Positions 1 through 8,297 of a DNA stretch of 64,000 nt are shown here, piece after piece. Location: assembly GCF_039519235.1 (NCBI RefSeq), contig NZ_CP154351.1, positions 186,001 through 250,000 of the forward strand, in the 5' to 3' direction. Position 1 is the stretch's first letter; each line of letters begins with the position of its first letter. The notes under the pieces were generated by a model that saw only the letters and a list, made by a program, of their open reading frames with translations, searched no databases and was not told the origin of the DNA. The stretch is from Micrococcus sp. 2A. GTDB taxonomy: Bacteria > Actinomycetota > Actinomycetes > Actinomycetales > Micrococcaceae. Made by a program: the position numbers and the translations under genes.

Positions 1-769
1 CGACGTCGCCCGAGCGGGTGCCCATCACGAGCCCGGCCAGCGGCGTGTAGCCCATGGACGTGTCGATCGAGCGGCCGTGCCGGATCGCCGTCGCCGACGC
101 GCCGTTGCCCAGGTGGAGGATGACGCCGTCAAACGCCCGGCGCTCCATGCCCAGGTGCCGCGCCGCGAGCCCCGTGACCAGGTCGTGCGAGGTGCCGTGG
201 AAGCCGTACCGGCGGATGCCGTGCTCCGTGTAGAGCTCGTCCGGGAGGGCGTACTGCCAGGCCTCCCGCGGCATCGACTGGTGGAACGAGGTGTCGAACA
301 CCACCACCTGCGGCAGGTCCGGCCAGCGCTGGGCGACGGCGCGCAGCCCCTGCGCCGCGGCCGGGTTGTGCAGCGGAGCCAGGGGAGCCAGGCGCTCGAT
401 CGCGCGGATGACCTCGTTGGTCACGAGGGCCGGCGCGTGGAAGCGCTCCCCGCCGTGCACCACGCGGTGCCCGGCCGCGGCCAGGCGGCGGTCCCCGATC
501 ACCGCGGCGATCTCCTCCTCCACCTGGGCGAGGGCGGCCGCGTGGTCCGCGACGCCCGAGCCCGGCACGCCGATGCGCTCGACGAGGCCCTTCGTCACCA
601 CGGGATCGGGGGCGTCCTCGCCGTCGAGGGTGAGCTCGCGCACCTGGTACTTCAGGGACGAGGAGCCCGAGTTCACCACGAGCACCAGGAGGGTCTCCTC
701 GGGCAGCTCGCGGGCGGAGACGGTGGGGATCGCGGTGGTGACGGGAGCGGAGCTCATCGCGTCGGTCAT
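1..769 (-). CDS. ackA: Acetate kinase, 3' end cut by window edge
   Basis: Acetate kinase interconverts acetate + ATP and acetyl phosphate + ADP in the cytoplasm. About 256 N-terminal residues are visible; the C-terminal third lies outside the window. The ASKHA-type opening NSGSSSLKYQV sits near residues 33-43 after a roughly 30-residue N-terminal extension, and the family motifs GHRVVHGGE, HGTSHDLV and GNGASATA follow in order. The ATG at 769 has an AAGGA ribosome site 5 bases upstream. It starts 11 bases after the stop of pta, so the two form the standard pta-ackA operon, transcribed leftward. An internal ATG four codons later is also possible. Confidence 0.95.
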   Translation of the reverse strand, partial: MTDAMSSAPVTTAIPTVSARELPEETLLVLVVNSGSSSLKYQVRELTLDGEDAPDPVVTKGLVERIGVPGSGVADHAAALAQVEEEIAAVIGDRRLAAAGHRVVHGGERFHAPALVTNEVIRAIERLAPLAPLHNPAAAQGLRAVAQRWPDLPQVVVFDTSFHQSMPREAWQYALPDELYTEHGIRRYGFHGTSHDLVTGLAARHLGMERRAFDGVILHLGNGASATAIRHGRSIDTSMGYTPLAGLVMGTRSGDV

Positions 770-780
770 GGGGATTCCTT

Positions 781-2847
781 TCAGCCCTGCGCCTGGATGG
801 CGGTGATGGCCACCGTGTTGACGATGTCCTCCACCGTGGTGCCGCGGGAGAGGTCGTTCACGGGCTTGTTCAGGCCCTGCAGCACCGGCCCGACGGCGAC
901 CGCGCCCGAGGACTGCTGCACCGCCTTGTACGTGTTGTTGCCGGTGTTCAGGTCCGGGAACACGAACACCGTGGCCTGGCCGGCCACCTCGGATCCCGGC
1001 ATCTTGGACGCGGCCACGGCGGCGTTCACGGCGGCGTCGTACTGCAGCGGGCCCTCCACCTTCAGCTCGGGTGCGCGCTCGCGGACCAGCCCGGTGGCCG
1101 TCCGCACCTTGTCCACGGCCTCGCCGGAGCCGGAGGCGCCCGTGGAGTAGGAGAGCATCGCGACGCGCGGGTCCACGCCGAACTGGGCCGCCGTCGCCGC
1201 CGAGGCCACGGCGATATCCGCGAGCTGCTCGGCGTTCGGCTCGGGGTTCACGGCGCAGTCGCCGTACACGAGCGCGCGGTCCGGCAGGAGCATGAAGAAC
1301 ACGGAGGACACGATGGACACGCCCGGCTTGGTCTTCACGAACTCGAGCGCGGGGCGGATGGTGTTGGCCGTGGTGTGCGCGGCGCCGGAGACCATGCCGT
1401 CCACGTCGCCGAGGTGGACCATCATCGTGCCGAAGTACGCGCCCTCCTGCATGACCTCGCGGGCCCGCTCCACGTCCACGCCCTTGTGGGCGCGCAGCCG
1501 CGCGTACTCCTCGGCGTAGCGCTCCAGGTCGGGGGACTCGGCGGGGTCCACGAGCTCGATGCCCGTGAGGTCGATGCCCTCGCGGGAGGCGAGCTCCCTC
1601 ACCGCGGCGGAGGGGCCGAGGACCACGAGGTCGCACACGTCGCGGCGGTGCAGGATCTCGGCGGCCCGCAGCACGCGGGCGTCCTCGCCCTCGGGGAGGA
1701 CGATCCGCTGCCGGTCGGCGCGGGCGCGCGAGATCAGCTCGTGCAGGAAGCGCAGGGGCGTCACCGTGGAGGAGCGGGGGAGGTCGAAGCGCTGCAGCAG
1801 CTCGTCGCCGTCCACCCTCTGGTGCCAGGCGCCGAGCGCCGCGGCGGTCTTGCGGGGCTGCGCGCTGGAGAGCTCGCCGCGCACGCGGGAGACCTTGGCC
1901 GCGGTGGTGAACGTGTCGTCGTGGGTGGCGAGCACGGGGAAGGAGGCGTCCAGGTAGAGGCGCTGCAGCTGGCGGTTCGGCAGGATCCCGTTCGTGAGGA
2001 TCATGCCCGACGGCGTGGGGAAGTCCGGGGTGAGCGAGGAGGCCACGGTGGCCAGGATCGCGTCGGAGCGGTCCCCCGAGACGATCACGAGGGCCCCCTC
2101 CTCGAGGATCTCGAGGAAGTTGCCGCCCTCCATGGAGACGGCCTTGACCTCGGCGACGTCGCGGTCCAGGGTCTGGGCGCCGGCCACCTGCTCCAGCCCG
2201 AGCAGGTCCGCCACCTCCGCCACGGAGGGGTGCGTGAGCTCGGGGAGCTCCGGGATCACGTAGACCGGCCACGCGTGGCGGCCCGGGCGCACCGCGGCAC
2301 GGATCTGCTCGGCGAGGCCCGCGCCGGCCCGGTTGACGATGACGGCCAGCAGGTCGACGCCGGACTCGTCCAGGGAGCGGCGGGCCAGGTCCACGGCGTC
2401 CGCGGCCTGGGCCGGGGTCAGGCCCGCGCCCGAGGCCACCGCGATCACGGGGGTGCCCAGGTTGCGGGCCAGGTGGGCGTTCAGGTCGAGGTCCACGGAC
2501 GGGTCCGCGCTGATCAGGTCGGTCCCCTCCACCACCACGACGGCGTCCTGCGACATCGCGTCGAAGTGCTCGACGCAGCGCTCCTGCACCTCGTCGCCGC
2601 GGCCCTCGGCCATGAGCGTGCGCGCCTCGGCCGCCGTGAGGCCGCCGCGGGCCTGCTCGGGGCCCAGGCCGAACTGCTCCCGCATCAGCAGCACCATCGG
2701 GTCGGTCTCGACGTCGTTCCCCGGGACGATGGGCCGGTAGTAGCCCACGGCGCCGGAGCGCTTGTAGAGGGAGTCGGCGAGGCCGAGGCTGACGAGCGAC
2801 TTGCCCGCGCCCGTCGAGGTGGTGGAGACGAAGATTCCCTGCGGCAT
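781..2847 (-). CDS. pta: Phosphate acetyltransferase, long three-domain form
   Basis: Phosphotransacetylase converts acetyl-CoA and phosphate to acetyl phosphate, which the downstream ackA then handles. The 688-residue length matches the long form of the family. A P-loop/dethiobiotin-synthetase-like domain comes first (STTSTGAGKS, about residues 8-17). A DRTGG domain follows around 230-340 (EGALVIVSGDRSD). The catalytic PTA_PTB domain runs from about 365 to the end (RIVLPEGED, GDCAVNPEPNAEQLADIA, SYSTGASGSG, GPLQYDAAV). The ATG is preceded by GAAAGGG at a normal distance. The gene is transcribed leftward and ends 11 bases before ackA. Confidence 0.97.
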   Translation of the reverse strand: MPQGIFVSTTSTGAGKSLVSLGLADSLYKRSGAVGYYRPIVPGNDVETDPMVLLMREQFGLGPEQARGGLTAAEARTLMAEGRGDEVQERCVEHFDAMSQDAVVVVEGTDLISADPSVDLDLNAHLARNLGTPVIAVASGAGLTPAQAADAVDLARRSLDESGVDLLAVIVNRAGAGLAEQIRAAVRPGRHAWPVYVIPELPELTHPSVAEVADLLGLEQVAGAQTLDRDVAEVKAVSMEGGNFLEILEEGALVIVSGDRSDAILATVASSLTPDFPTPSGMILTNGILPNRQLQRLYLDASFPVLATHDDTFTTAAKVSRVRGELSSAQPRKTAAALGAWHQRVDGDELLQRFDLPRSSTVTPLRFLHELISRARADRQRIVLPEGEDARVLRAAEILHRRDVCDLVVLGPSAAVRELASREGIDLTGIELVDPAESPDLERYAEEYARLRAHKGVDVERAREVMQEGAYFGTMMVHLGDVDGMVSGAAHTTANTIRPALEFVKTKPGVSIVSSVFFMLLPDRALVYGDCAVNPEPNAEQLADIAVASAATAAQFGVDPRVAMLSYSTGASGSGEAVDKVRTATGLVRERAPELKVEGPLQYDAAVNAAVAASKMPGSEVAGQATVFVFPDLNTGNNTYKAVQQSSGAVAVGPVLQGLNKPVNDLSRGTTVEDIVNTVAITAIQAQG

Positions 2848-2956
2848 GGGGCCCTTTCGCGTGGCGGTTCGCGTGCGTGCAAGCGGTCCCCTCCACCGTA
2901 CCGATGCGTCCCGTCCACGGCGCGGTCTGGGCGGCGGCAGGCGGGGGCCTCCGCGC

Positions 2957-2974
2957 TATAGTGAGCGCACTCAC
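2957..2974 (+). promoter_or_regulatory. -10 hexamer fused to a GTGAG-CGCA-CTCAC palindrome
   Basis: TATAGT at 2957-2962 is a good -10 hexamer. It runs straight into the inverted repeat GTGAGCGCACTCAC (2961-2974), which would cover the transcription start of the transporter gene at 3048. The arrangement resembles a repressor operator. No convincing -35 is visible, and the regulator is not identifiable from the window. Confidence 0.5.
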
Positions 2975-3047
2975 ACTGCACCGAAGCCCGTGCACCCGGG
3001 GCGGCCGTCGCCGTCGCCTCCCGCGCGCCGACCCCCGATGAGGCACC

Positions 3048-4406
3048 ATGTCCCACACCACCGCCGCCGCCGGGCACGCCCCGGATCCCCGCCATCCCGT
3101 GCACAACCCGGCGGTGGTCGGCTTCACGGAGGCCGAGCTCAACGAGACGCCGATCCGTCCCAAGTGGAACTCCCTCGGCCCGGGCATCGTGGCCGCCGCG
3201 ACGGGCGTGGGCGCCGCCGACCTCGTGGCCACCCTGACCGCCGGCTCGCGCTACGGCTACATGCTGCTGTGGGCCGTGGTCCTCGGCGTGATCTTCAAGA
3301 TCGTGCTCGTGGAGGGAGTGGGCCGCTACTACCTCTCCACCGGCAAGACGATCTTCCAGGGCTGGCGCTCGCTCGGCTCGTGGACGTCCTGGTACTTCGG
3401 CCCGTACATCCTCATCTGGGGCTTCGTCTACGGCGCGACGGCGATGTCCTCCACCGCGCTGCCGCTCGCCGCGCTCTTCCCGGGCGTGGACAGCAAGGTC
3501 TTCGCGATCGGGGCGGGGCTCGTGGGCCTGGGCCTCGTGTGGCTGAACAAGTACCGCCTCATCGAGACGATCATGACCGTGCTGATCGGCATCATGTTCG
3601 TCACCGTGCTGCTCTCCGCCGCCCTGACCGCCCCGAACCTCGGCGAGATCCTCTCCGGCCTCGTGCCGCGCCTGCCCGGCAACGACCCGGACGCCATGTT
3701 CTACGTGCTCGGCCTGGCCGGCGGCGTGGGCGGCACCATCACCCTCGGCGCGTACGGCTACTGGCTGCGCGAGAAGGGCTGGAACGTCCCCAGGTACATG
3801 CGGGTCATGAAGTTCGACAACGCCACCTCCTACATCCTCACCGGCATCTTCGTGATCGCCACGATGATCATGGGCGTCGAGCTGCTGCACTCGGCCGGCC
3901 TGGCCATCTCCAAGGGCGACGCGGGCCTGCTCGACGTGGGCAACGTCCTGGCCGAGCGCTACGGCGAGACGTACTCGGTGGTGTTCCTCGTGGGCTTCTT
4001 CGCGGCGTCCTTCTCCTCGCTCCTGGGCGTGTGGCACGGCGTGTCGCTGATGTTCGCGGACTTCTGGACCAACTTCCGCCGCCCCGCGGCCGAGATCGAC
4101 CAGGACGACGCGCCGTCGCTCGCCTCGAAGCCCGGCCGCTTCTTCCTGCTGTGGCTGACCATCCTGCCCATGTCCCTGCTGTTCCTGGACCGCCCGATCT
4201 TCCTGATCCTGCTCTACGGCACGCTCGGTGCCCTCTTCATGCCCTTCCTGGCCATCACGCTGCTGTTCCTCAACAACGCGCGTCACGTGCCCCCGCAGTT
4301 CCGCAACGGGTGGCTGCGCAACGCGCTGCTCGGCCTGACGGCGCTGGTGTTCGTGGCGATCGGCGTCAACGAGCTGGTCAAGGCGCTGCAGCCGCTGTTC
4401 GGCTGA
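3048..4406 (+). CDS. Nramp-family metal transporter lacking the DPGN motif
   Basis: This is a 452-residue polytopic membrane protein of the Nramp (SLC11, COG1914) superfamily, expected to move divalent cations with protons. Nramp-type features are the GPGIVAAATG first membrane segment (about residues 44-60), repeated long hydrophobic segments and the overall length. The first unwound helix normally carries DPGN, whose Asp and Asn bind the metal; here the aligned stretch reads TGVGAAD (52-58). The sixth helix reads TLGAYGYW instead of a Met-Pro-His type motif. The substrate may therefore not be Mn or Fe. The gene is monocistronic, far from pta (divergent), behind an operator-like palindrome at 2961. 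The family call is firm; the substrate is unknown. Confidence 0.8.
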   Translation: MSHTTAAAGHAPDPRHPVHNPAVVGFTEAELNETPIRPKWNSLGPGIVAAATGVGAADLVATLTAGSRYGYMLLWAVVLGVIFKIVLVEGVGRYYLSTGKTIFQGWRSLGSWTSWYFGPYILIWGFVYGATAMSSTALPLAALFPGVDSKVFAIGAGLVGLGLVWLNKYRLIETIMTVLIGIMFVTVLLSAALTAPNLGEILSGLVPRLPGNDPDAMFYVLGLAGGVGGTITLGAYGYWLREKGWNVPRYMRVMKFDNATSYILTGIFVIATMIMGVELLHSAGLAISKGDAGLLDVGNVLAERYGETYSVVFLVGFFAASFSSLLGVWHGVSLMFADFWTNFRRPAAEIDQDDAPSLASKPGRFFLLWLTILPMSLLFLDRPIFLILLYGTLGALFMPFLAITLLFLNNARHVPPQFRNGWLRNALLGLTALVFVAIGVNELVKALQPLFG

Positions 4407-4454
4407 CCCGGCGGGCCGGTGCCCGAGAGGGCGACGGCACGGCACACTGGTGCC

Positions 4455-4871
4455 ATGATCGTCGCCTTCTCCGTCGCCCCCTCCGGCCAGCCCGCCGACG
4501 CCGCCCACGTCCCCGGTGAGGGGGACACCGCCTCCGTGCACCGCGCCGTCGCGGCCGCCGTCGCCGTGGTGCGGGCCTCCGGGCTGCCGCACCGCACCTC
4601 CTCGATGTTCACCGAGGTCGAGGGGGAGTGGGACGAGGTCATGGCCGTGGTGAAGGCCGCGGTCGAGGCGGTCGAGCCGTACGGCTCCCGCGTCTCGCTG
4701 GTGCTCAAGGCGGACATCCGCCCGGGCCACGTCGGCGAGCTGGACGGCAAGCTCGATCGCCTCGAGGCCGCCCTCGCCGAGCAGGGCGGGCCGGAGGGCG
4801 CGGCCGCGGGCGACCTCGGGCTCGGCACCGCGGCCTCGGCCCGCGCCACCGCGGACGACGACGGCCGCTGA
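4455..4871 (+). CDS. Thiamine-binding-like protein (MTH1187/YkoF, UPF0045 type)
   Basis: A 138-residue cytoplasmic protein. The order MIVAFSVAPSG, then HRAVAAAVAVVRASGL, HRTSSMFTEVEGEWDEVMAVVKAAVE and VSLVLKADIRPG matches the small ferredoxin-like YkoF/MTH1187 fold, whose members bind thiamine or its pyrimidine. An acidic, Gly/Ala-rich tail of about 35 residues is extra. The start at 4455 was chosen because homologous sequence begins there and CACACT (4443-4448) ends six bases upstream, the leaderless spacing seen repeatedly in this window; there is no Shine-Dalgarno. An upstream in-frame ATG at 4419 lacks both. The physiological ligand cannot be told from sequence. Confidence 0.7.
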   Translation: MIVAFSVAPSGQPADAAHVPGEGDTASVHRAVAAAVAVVRASGLPHRTSSMFTEVEGEWDEVMAVVKAAVEAVEPYGSRVSLVLKADIRPGHVGELDGKLDRLEAALAEQGGPEGAAAGDLGLGTAASARATADDDGR

Positions 4872-4881
4872 CCCCCGGTTC

Positions 4882-4922
4882 CGTGGACGAGACGGGCGCT
4901 CCCCCCACCGCTCTCGTGGACG
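4882..4922 (+). repeat. Imperfect inverted repeat with TCTCGTGNACGA core (family F-like)
   Basis: CGTGGACGAGA at 4882-4892 is matched in inverse orientation by TCTCGTGGACG at 4912-4922, with a GG/GG mismatch in the middle of each arm. A further GGTTCC (4877-4882) and GGAACC (4928-4933) frame it. The core resembles the TCTCGTGCACGA direct repeats at 23586-23640. It lies between two rightward genes. Confidence 0.45.
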
Positions 4923-4957
4923 AAGCGGGAACCGACGACCCCGAGAGGAGGCCCGCC

Positions 4958-5527
4958 GTGGCCGCCGTGATCCGCCCCGCCCGCCCCGAGGACGTCGAGG
5001 CGCTCCTGCGCGTCAAGGCGCGGTCCTGGCGCGAGGCGTACGGCTCGCTCCTGGCCGCCGAGGTGTTCGACCGCGTGGACGCGCGCGTGCCCGAGGACGT
5101 CCCCGCCTGGGCCGCGCTCATCGGATCCGACAAGGACCTGTGGGTCGCCGAGGCCGACGGCGGCCGGCTCGTGGGCGTCGCCCTCGCCGGGCCGTCGCGC
5201 ATCGAGCGTCCGGCGTGCGGGGAACCGGAGGCCTCGCACGCCTCCGACGCCTCGGACGCCCCCGACGACGGCTCCGCGAGCCCGAGCATGCCTGGACGCG
5301 AGCTCATGGTCCTCTACATCCTCGCCGAGACGTACGGCACCGGTGTGGGCGCGCGCCTGATGCGCGCCGCTGCCGGTGACGGCCCGGCCGTCCTGCGCGT
5401 CCTGGCGGAGAACCCCCGCGCGATCGCGTTCTACCGCAAGCACGGCTACGTGGAGGACGGCGCCCCCCAGCCCATGGAGGGCGCGTGGGCCGGGCTGCAC
5501 GAGCAGCTGATGGTGCGCCGTGGCTAG
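4958..5527 (+). CDS. GNAT-family N-acetyltransferase
   Basis: A 189-residue acetyl-CoA-dependent acetyltransferase of unknown substrate. The N-terminus IRPARPEDVEALLRVKARSWREAYG is the usual GNAT opening. A beta strand with LMVLYILAETYGTGVGARLM (about 110-130) carries the Q/RxxGxG/A acetyl-CoA loop in the variant form YGTGVGARL, and ENPRAIAFYRKHGYVEDG is the classic C-terminal motif. An insertion of about 25 Asp/Ala/Ser-rich residues (near 88-112) interrupts the strand before the CoA loop. The GTG start was chosen for its strong GAGAGGAGG site 6 bases upstream. Its last 8 bases overlap the next gene, so the two are probably translationally coupled. Confidence 0.85.
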   Translation: MAAVIRPARPEDVEALLRVKARSWREAYGSLLAAEVFDRVDARVPEDVPAWAALIGSDKDLWVAEADGGRLVGVALAGPSRIERPACGEPEASHASDASDAPDDGSASPSMPGRELMVLYILAETYGTGVGARLMRAAAGDGPAVLRVLAENPRAIAFYRKHGYVEDGAPQPMEGAWAGLHEQLMVRRG

Positions 5528-6449
5528 GCGCGGGCAGGCGCCGCGACGCCGCGGACCCGCCACGGCCGCCGTCGACGCCGGCGTCGTCCCGGGCGTCCAC
5601 GCGATCTCCTCGGGGACGGCCGAGATCGTCGAGGACCCCTTCGCGCCGGGTGCGTTCACCCTGCTCGTCAACGGGGTGGAGTCCTCGCCGCTGGACCCCG
5701 AGCATCCGGAGCGGATGGGCTTCGAGTACATGCGCTGGGCGGCCGCGGCCGTCGAGGCGCACTGGCCCGATCCCGTCCCGCTGCGCGCCCTGCACCTCGG
5801 CGGCGCCGGCTGCGCGCTCGCCCGCTGGGTGGACCGCGCCTTCCCCGGCTCGCACCAGACCGCGGTGGAGATCGACGCCGGCCTCGCCACCCTCGCCCGC
5901 GAGCACTTCGGCCTGCCGCGCGCCCCCGCGCTGAAGATCCGCGTGGCCGACGCCGCCGACGTCCTCGCCGAGGCCCACCCGGCCTCCCGCGACCTCCTCA
6001 TCCGCGACGTCTTCGCCCCGGACCCGGACGACCCCACGGGCGCCCGCCACATCACGCCGCCGAATCTCACCGGCGCCGCGTCCGCGGAGGCCGCCGCGCG
6101 CGTGCTCGCCCCGGGCGGGCTGTACGTGCTCAACGTGGGCGGAGGCCCGGACCTGGCCGCCGTGCGCGCAGAGGTGGCCGCCGTCGTCGGGGCCTTCGAC
6201 CACGTCGAGGTGATCGCGGACCCGCCCATGCTCAAGGGACGCCGGCGCGGCAACGTGATCGTGGCGGCCTCGGACGCCCCGATCGCCCGCCCCGCCGCGG
6301 CCGCCCATGCCGGCGCCGATCCCCGGGACGGCCTCGCCCGGGACCTCCGGATGGACGCCTTCCCGGCGCGCCTCGCCGAGGATCCGCAGGCCTTCACCGC
6401 CGGGCTCCCCGCCGGCCGGACCCCGCTCCGGGCGACCCCCGAGGACTAG
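5520..6449 (+). CDS. Spermidine-synthase-like SAM-binding protein
   Basis: A 309-residue protein with a Rossmann-type methyltransferase core of the spermidine synthase superfamily. LHLGGAGCAL (91-100) is the glycine-rich nucleotide loop, VEIDA (116-120) ends strand two with the ribose-binding acid, and DLLIRDVFAPD gives the post-strand-four acidic motif. LAPGGLYVLNVGGG resembles the strand-five region. No decarboxylating gene (speD) is nearby, so true polyamine synthesis is not supported; actinobacterial relatives are usually annotated only as spermidine-synthase-like or fused-MFS-type enzymes. It starts with GTG inside the end of the acetyltransferase gene. Its TAG stop is also the first half of a TAGACT hexamer (6447-6452) that could serve the next gene. 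Confidence 0.7.
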   Translation: MARRGQAPRRRGPATAAVDAGVVPGVHAISSGTAEIVEDPFAPGAFTLLVNGVESSPLDPEHPERMGFEYMRWAAAAVEAHWPDPVPLRALHLGGAGCALARWVDRAFPGSHQTAVEIDAGLATLAREHFGLPRAPALKIRVADAADVLAEAHPASRDLLIRDVFAPDPDDPTGARHITPPNLTGAASAEAAARVLAPGGLYVLNVGGGPDLAAVRAEVAAVVGAFDHVEVIADPPMLKGRRRGNVIVAASDAPIARPAAAAHAGADPRDGLARDLRMDAFPARLAEDPQAFTAGLPAGRTPLRATPED

Positions 6450-6507
6450 ACTGGTGGCATCGAACCGGCCCCGTCCGGGGGTCGGGGAGCGACTCCAGGA
6501 GGTTCGC

Positions 6508-7482
6508 ATGCCCACCGCATCCCAGCACACCGATCCCGGCACGGGTGCCGCCCCGCTCGGCGTCCTGGTGGGCGTGGACGGCTCGGAGCAGTCCGTCTCC
6601 GCCGCCCGCTGGGCCCAGCGCGAGGCGTCCCTGCGCGGCGAGCCCCTGACCCTCGTCACGGCCTACACCATGCCCACCTTCTGGGGGTACGGGGCGGAGG
6701 CGGGTGCGGCCTACCCCGACGACGACCGCCTGCGCGAGGGCGTCGAAGCCCTCCTGCGGGACGTGGCGGGCCAGCTGGACGCCGACGGCGTGCAGCCCAC
6801 CCTGCGGGTCGAGGTCGGGGACGCCGCCGGGGTGCTGGTGGACCTCTCGAAGCAGGCGTCCCTGCTCGTCTCGGGCAGCCGCGGCCGCGGGGGCTTCCTC
6901 GGCCGCCTGCTGGGCTCCGTGTCCTCGGCGCTGCCGGGCCACGCGCACTGCCCCGTGGCCATCATCCCCGCCGGGGTGGAGGCCTCCCGCGCCGCGGCGG
7001 GGGTACCCGTCGTCGTGGGCGTGGACGGCTCCGAGCAGGGCCGCGCCGCCGCCCTCGTGGCTGCCGAGGAGGCCCGCCTGCGCGGCGCGCCCCTGAATCT
7101 CGTGGTCGCCGTGCCGCCCGTGAGCGCCAACGCGGCGTGGCTCGCCGTGAGCCTGGACGAGGAGGCACGGGCCAAGGACATGCAGGAGCTCGTGGACGCC
7201 GGCGCCCGCTGGCTCTCCTCCGAGTACCCGGGCCTCGAGGTCACGGGCGAGCTCGTGGACGGCAGCCCCGTGGACGTCATGGTGGAGCAGACCGGCACGG
7301 CGCGCCTGACGGTCCTCGGCACGCGCGGTCTCGGCGGGTTCGCCGGCTCCCTCCTCGGCTCCACGAGCCAGGGCGTGGCCCACCACGCGCGCGGACCGGT
7401 CATGGTGGTCCCGTTCCGGGAGGACGTCCGGCTGAGCCGCCGCGCGGACCACGGCCCGGTGCGGGAGCAGCCGCAGGCCTGA
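6508..7482 (+). CDS. Tandem-domain universal stress protein
   Basis: A 324-residue cytoplasmic protein with two UspA domains (about 12-155 and 162-305), the usual actinobacterial layout. Each opens with VGVDGSEQ. Each ends with the ATP-binding motif G-x2-G-x9-G-S/T: GSRGRGGFLGRLLGS in the first and GTRGLGGFAGSLLGS in the second. ATP binding by both domains is therefore expected; the physiological output (stress or dormancy adaptation) is family knowledge, not visible here. The ATG at 6508 has CCAGGAGG six bases upstream. A TAGACT hexamer at 6447-6452 gives a leader of about 50 bases. The gene converges on the metallopeptidase gene with a 15-base gap. Confidence 0.92.
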   Translation: MPTASQHTDPGTGAAPLGVLVGVDGSEQSVSAARWAQREASLRGEPLTLVTAYTMPTFWGYGAEAGAAYPDDDRLREGVEALLRDVAGQLDADGVQPTLRVEVGDAAGVLVDLSKQASLLVSGSRGRGGFLGRLLGSVSSALPGHAHCPVAIIPAGVEASRAAAGVPVVVGVDGSEQGRAAALVAAEEARLRGAPLNLVVAVPPVSANAAWLAVSLDEEARAKDMQELVDAGARWLSSEYPGLEVTGELVDGSPVDVMVEQTGTARLTVLGTRGLGGFAGSLLGSTSQGVAHHARGPVMVVPFREDVRLSRRADHGPVREQPQA

Positions 7483-7497
7483 GCCGCCGGTCCCCGC

Positions 7498-7878
7498 TCA
7501 GCCCCAGCCGAGCTCGTGGAGCCGCTCCTCGCTGATCCCGAAGAAGTGCCCCACCTCGTGGAGGACCGTCACGGTGATCTGCTCCTCGAGCTCGGCGCGG
7601 TCCCGGCAGTGCCGCATGAGGGGGCCGCGGAACACCACGATCCGGTCCGGCATCTGCCACGCCACCTCGGCCCGCTCCCCGAGGGGCACGCCCTCGTAGA
7701 GGCCGAAGAGCTCGGTGTCCGGGTCCTCCCAGTGCTGGGGCTCGTACTCCTCCTCCACCACCACGACGACGTTGGTCAGCAGGCGCGCCAGCTCGTCCGG
7801 GACACGGGTGAGCGCGGCGGACACGGCGGCGTCGAACTCGTCCTCGGACATCCAGTCAGCGGGGTCCTGCTCGGTCAC
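7498..7878 (-). CDS. Small zincin-like metallopeptidase (HEVGH)
   Basis: A 126-residue protein of the minigluzincin-like group (Pfam Zincin_1, DUF1025). The zinc-binding HExxH motif is HEVGHFFGI at 107-115, followed by SEERLHELGW, where a third ligand would be expected. The acidic N-terminal helix region and the segment EYEPQHWEDPDTELFGLYEGVPL are typical of the family. No signal peptide or membrane segment is present, so it acts in the cytoplasm if at all; the substrate is unknown. The start is GTG at 7878 with an AGGAG site upstream. It is divergent from the tRNA promoter at 7898. Confidence 0.85.
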   Translation of the reverse strand: MTEQDPADWMSEDEFDAAVSAALTRVPDELARLLTNVVVVVEEEYEPQHWEDPDTELFGLYEGVPLGERAEVAWQMPDRIVVFRGPLMRHCRDRAELEEQITVTVLHEVGHFFGISEERLHELGWG

Positions 7879-7897
7879 GGAGGCTCCTGGGAGGAAT

Positions 7898-7927
7898 TTG
7901 CCGGGCGGTGTGGGGCCACTCTAGACT
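7898..7927 (+). promoter_or_regulatory. Promoter of the tRNA-Glu gene
   Basis: TTGCCG (7898-7903), an 18-base spacer and TAGACT (7922-7927) form a recognisable housekeeping-sigma promoter. The tRNA-Glu gene begins 35 bases downstream. Confidence 0.7.
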
Positions 7928-7962
7928 TCGTGGGTCCACCTCGGGAATCTCGACCCGGACCT

Positions 7963-8035
<73 letters not shown>

Positions 8036-8083
8036 CGCAGGATCGGCCACGCGGCGTGTGCTCAGGCTCACGCTCCACCCGAT

Positions 8084-8113
8084 TTGCGCGGCGACGCGAG
8101 GCTCTGATAGAGT
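8084..8113 (+). promoter_or_regulatory. Promoter of the tRNA-Asp/tRNA-Phe pair
   Basis: TTGCGC (8084-8089), an 18-base spacer and TAGAGT (8108-8113) lie 36 bases before tRNA-Asp, the same geometry as the promoter before tRNA-Glu. The cluster therefore appears to have two promoters. Confidence 0.65.
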
Positions 8114-8149
8114 TTCAACTCGTTGCAGAGAAGGAAAGCAGCACAGCAA

Positions 8150-8223
8150 GGCCCTGTAGCGCAGTTGGTTAGCGCGCCGCCCTGTCACGGCGGAGGTCGC
8201 GAGTTCAAGTCTCGTCAGGGTCG
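8150..8223 (+). tRNA. tRNA-Asp (anticodon GTC)
   Basis: A 74-base cloverleaf. Acceptor GGCCCTG pairs with CAGGGTC (one G-U), anticodon loop CTGTCAC sits on a CCGCC/GGCGG stem, and the T loop is TTCAAGT. CCA is not encoded. Confidence 0.96.
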
Positions 8224-8297
8224 CTCGGATCATCCGATCACCGGTATTCGGCAACGGAGTCCGGTGACACATGGTCCAGGCGGTGGAACCCCCGCCG

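Noticed and set aside
1375..2961. Long open frame antisense to pta (528 codons)
   Set aside because: Same cause: it mirrors pta with GC-rich composition, has no ribosome site and no recognisable domain.
5520..6449. True spermidine synthase
   Set aside because: No speD or other polyamine gene is adjacent, and the active-site region is not convincingly conserved; only the fold is supported.
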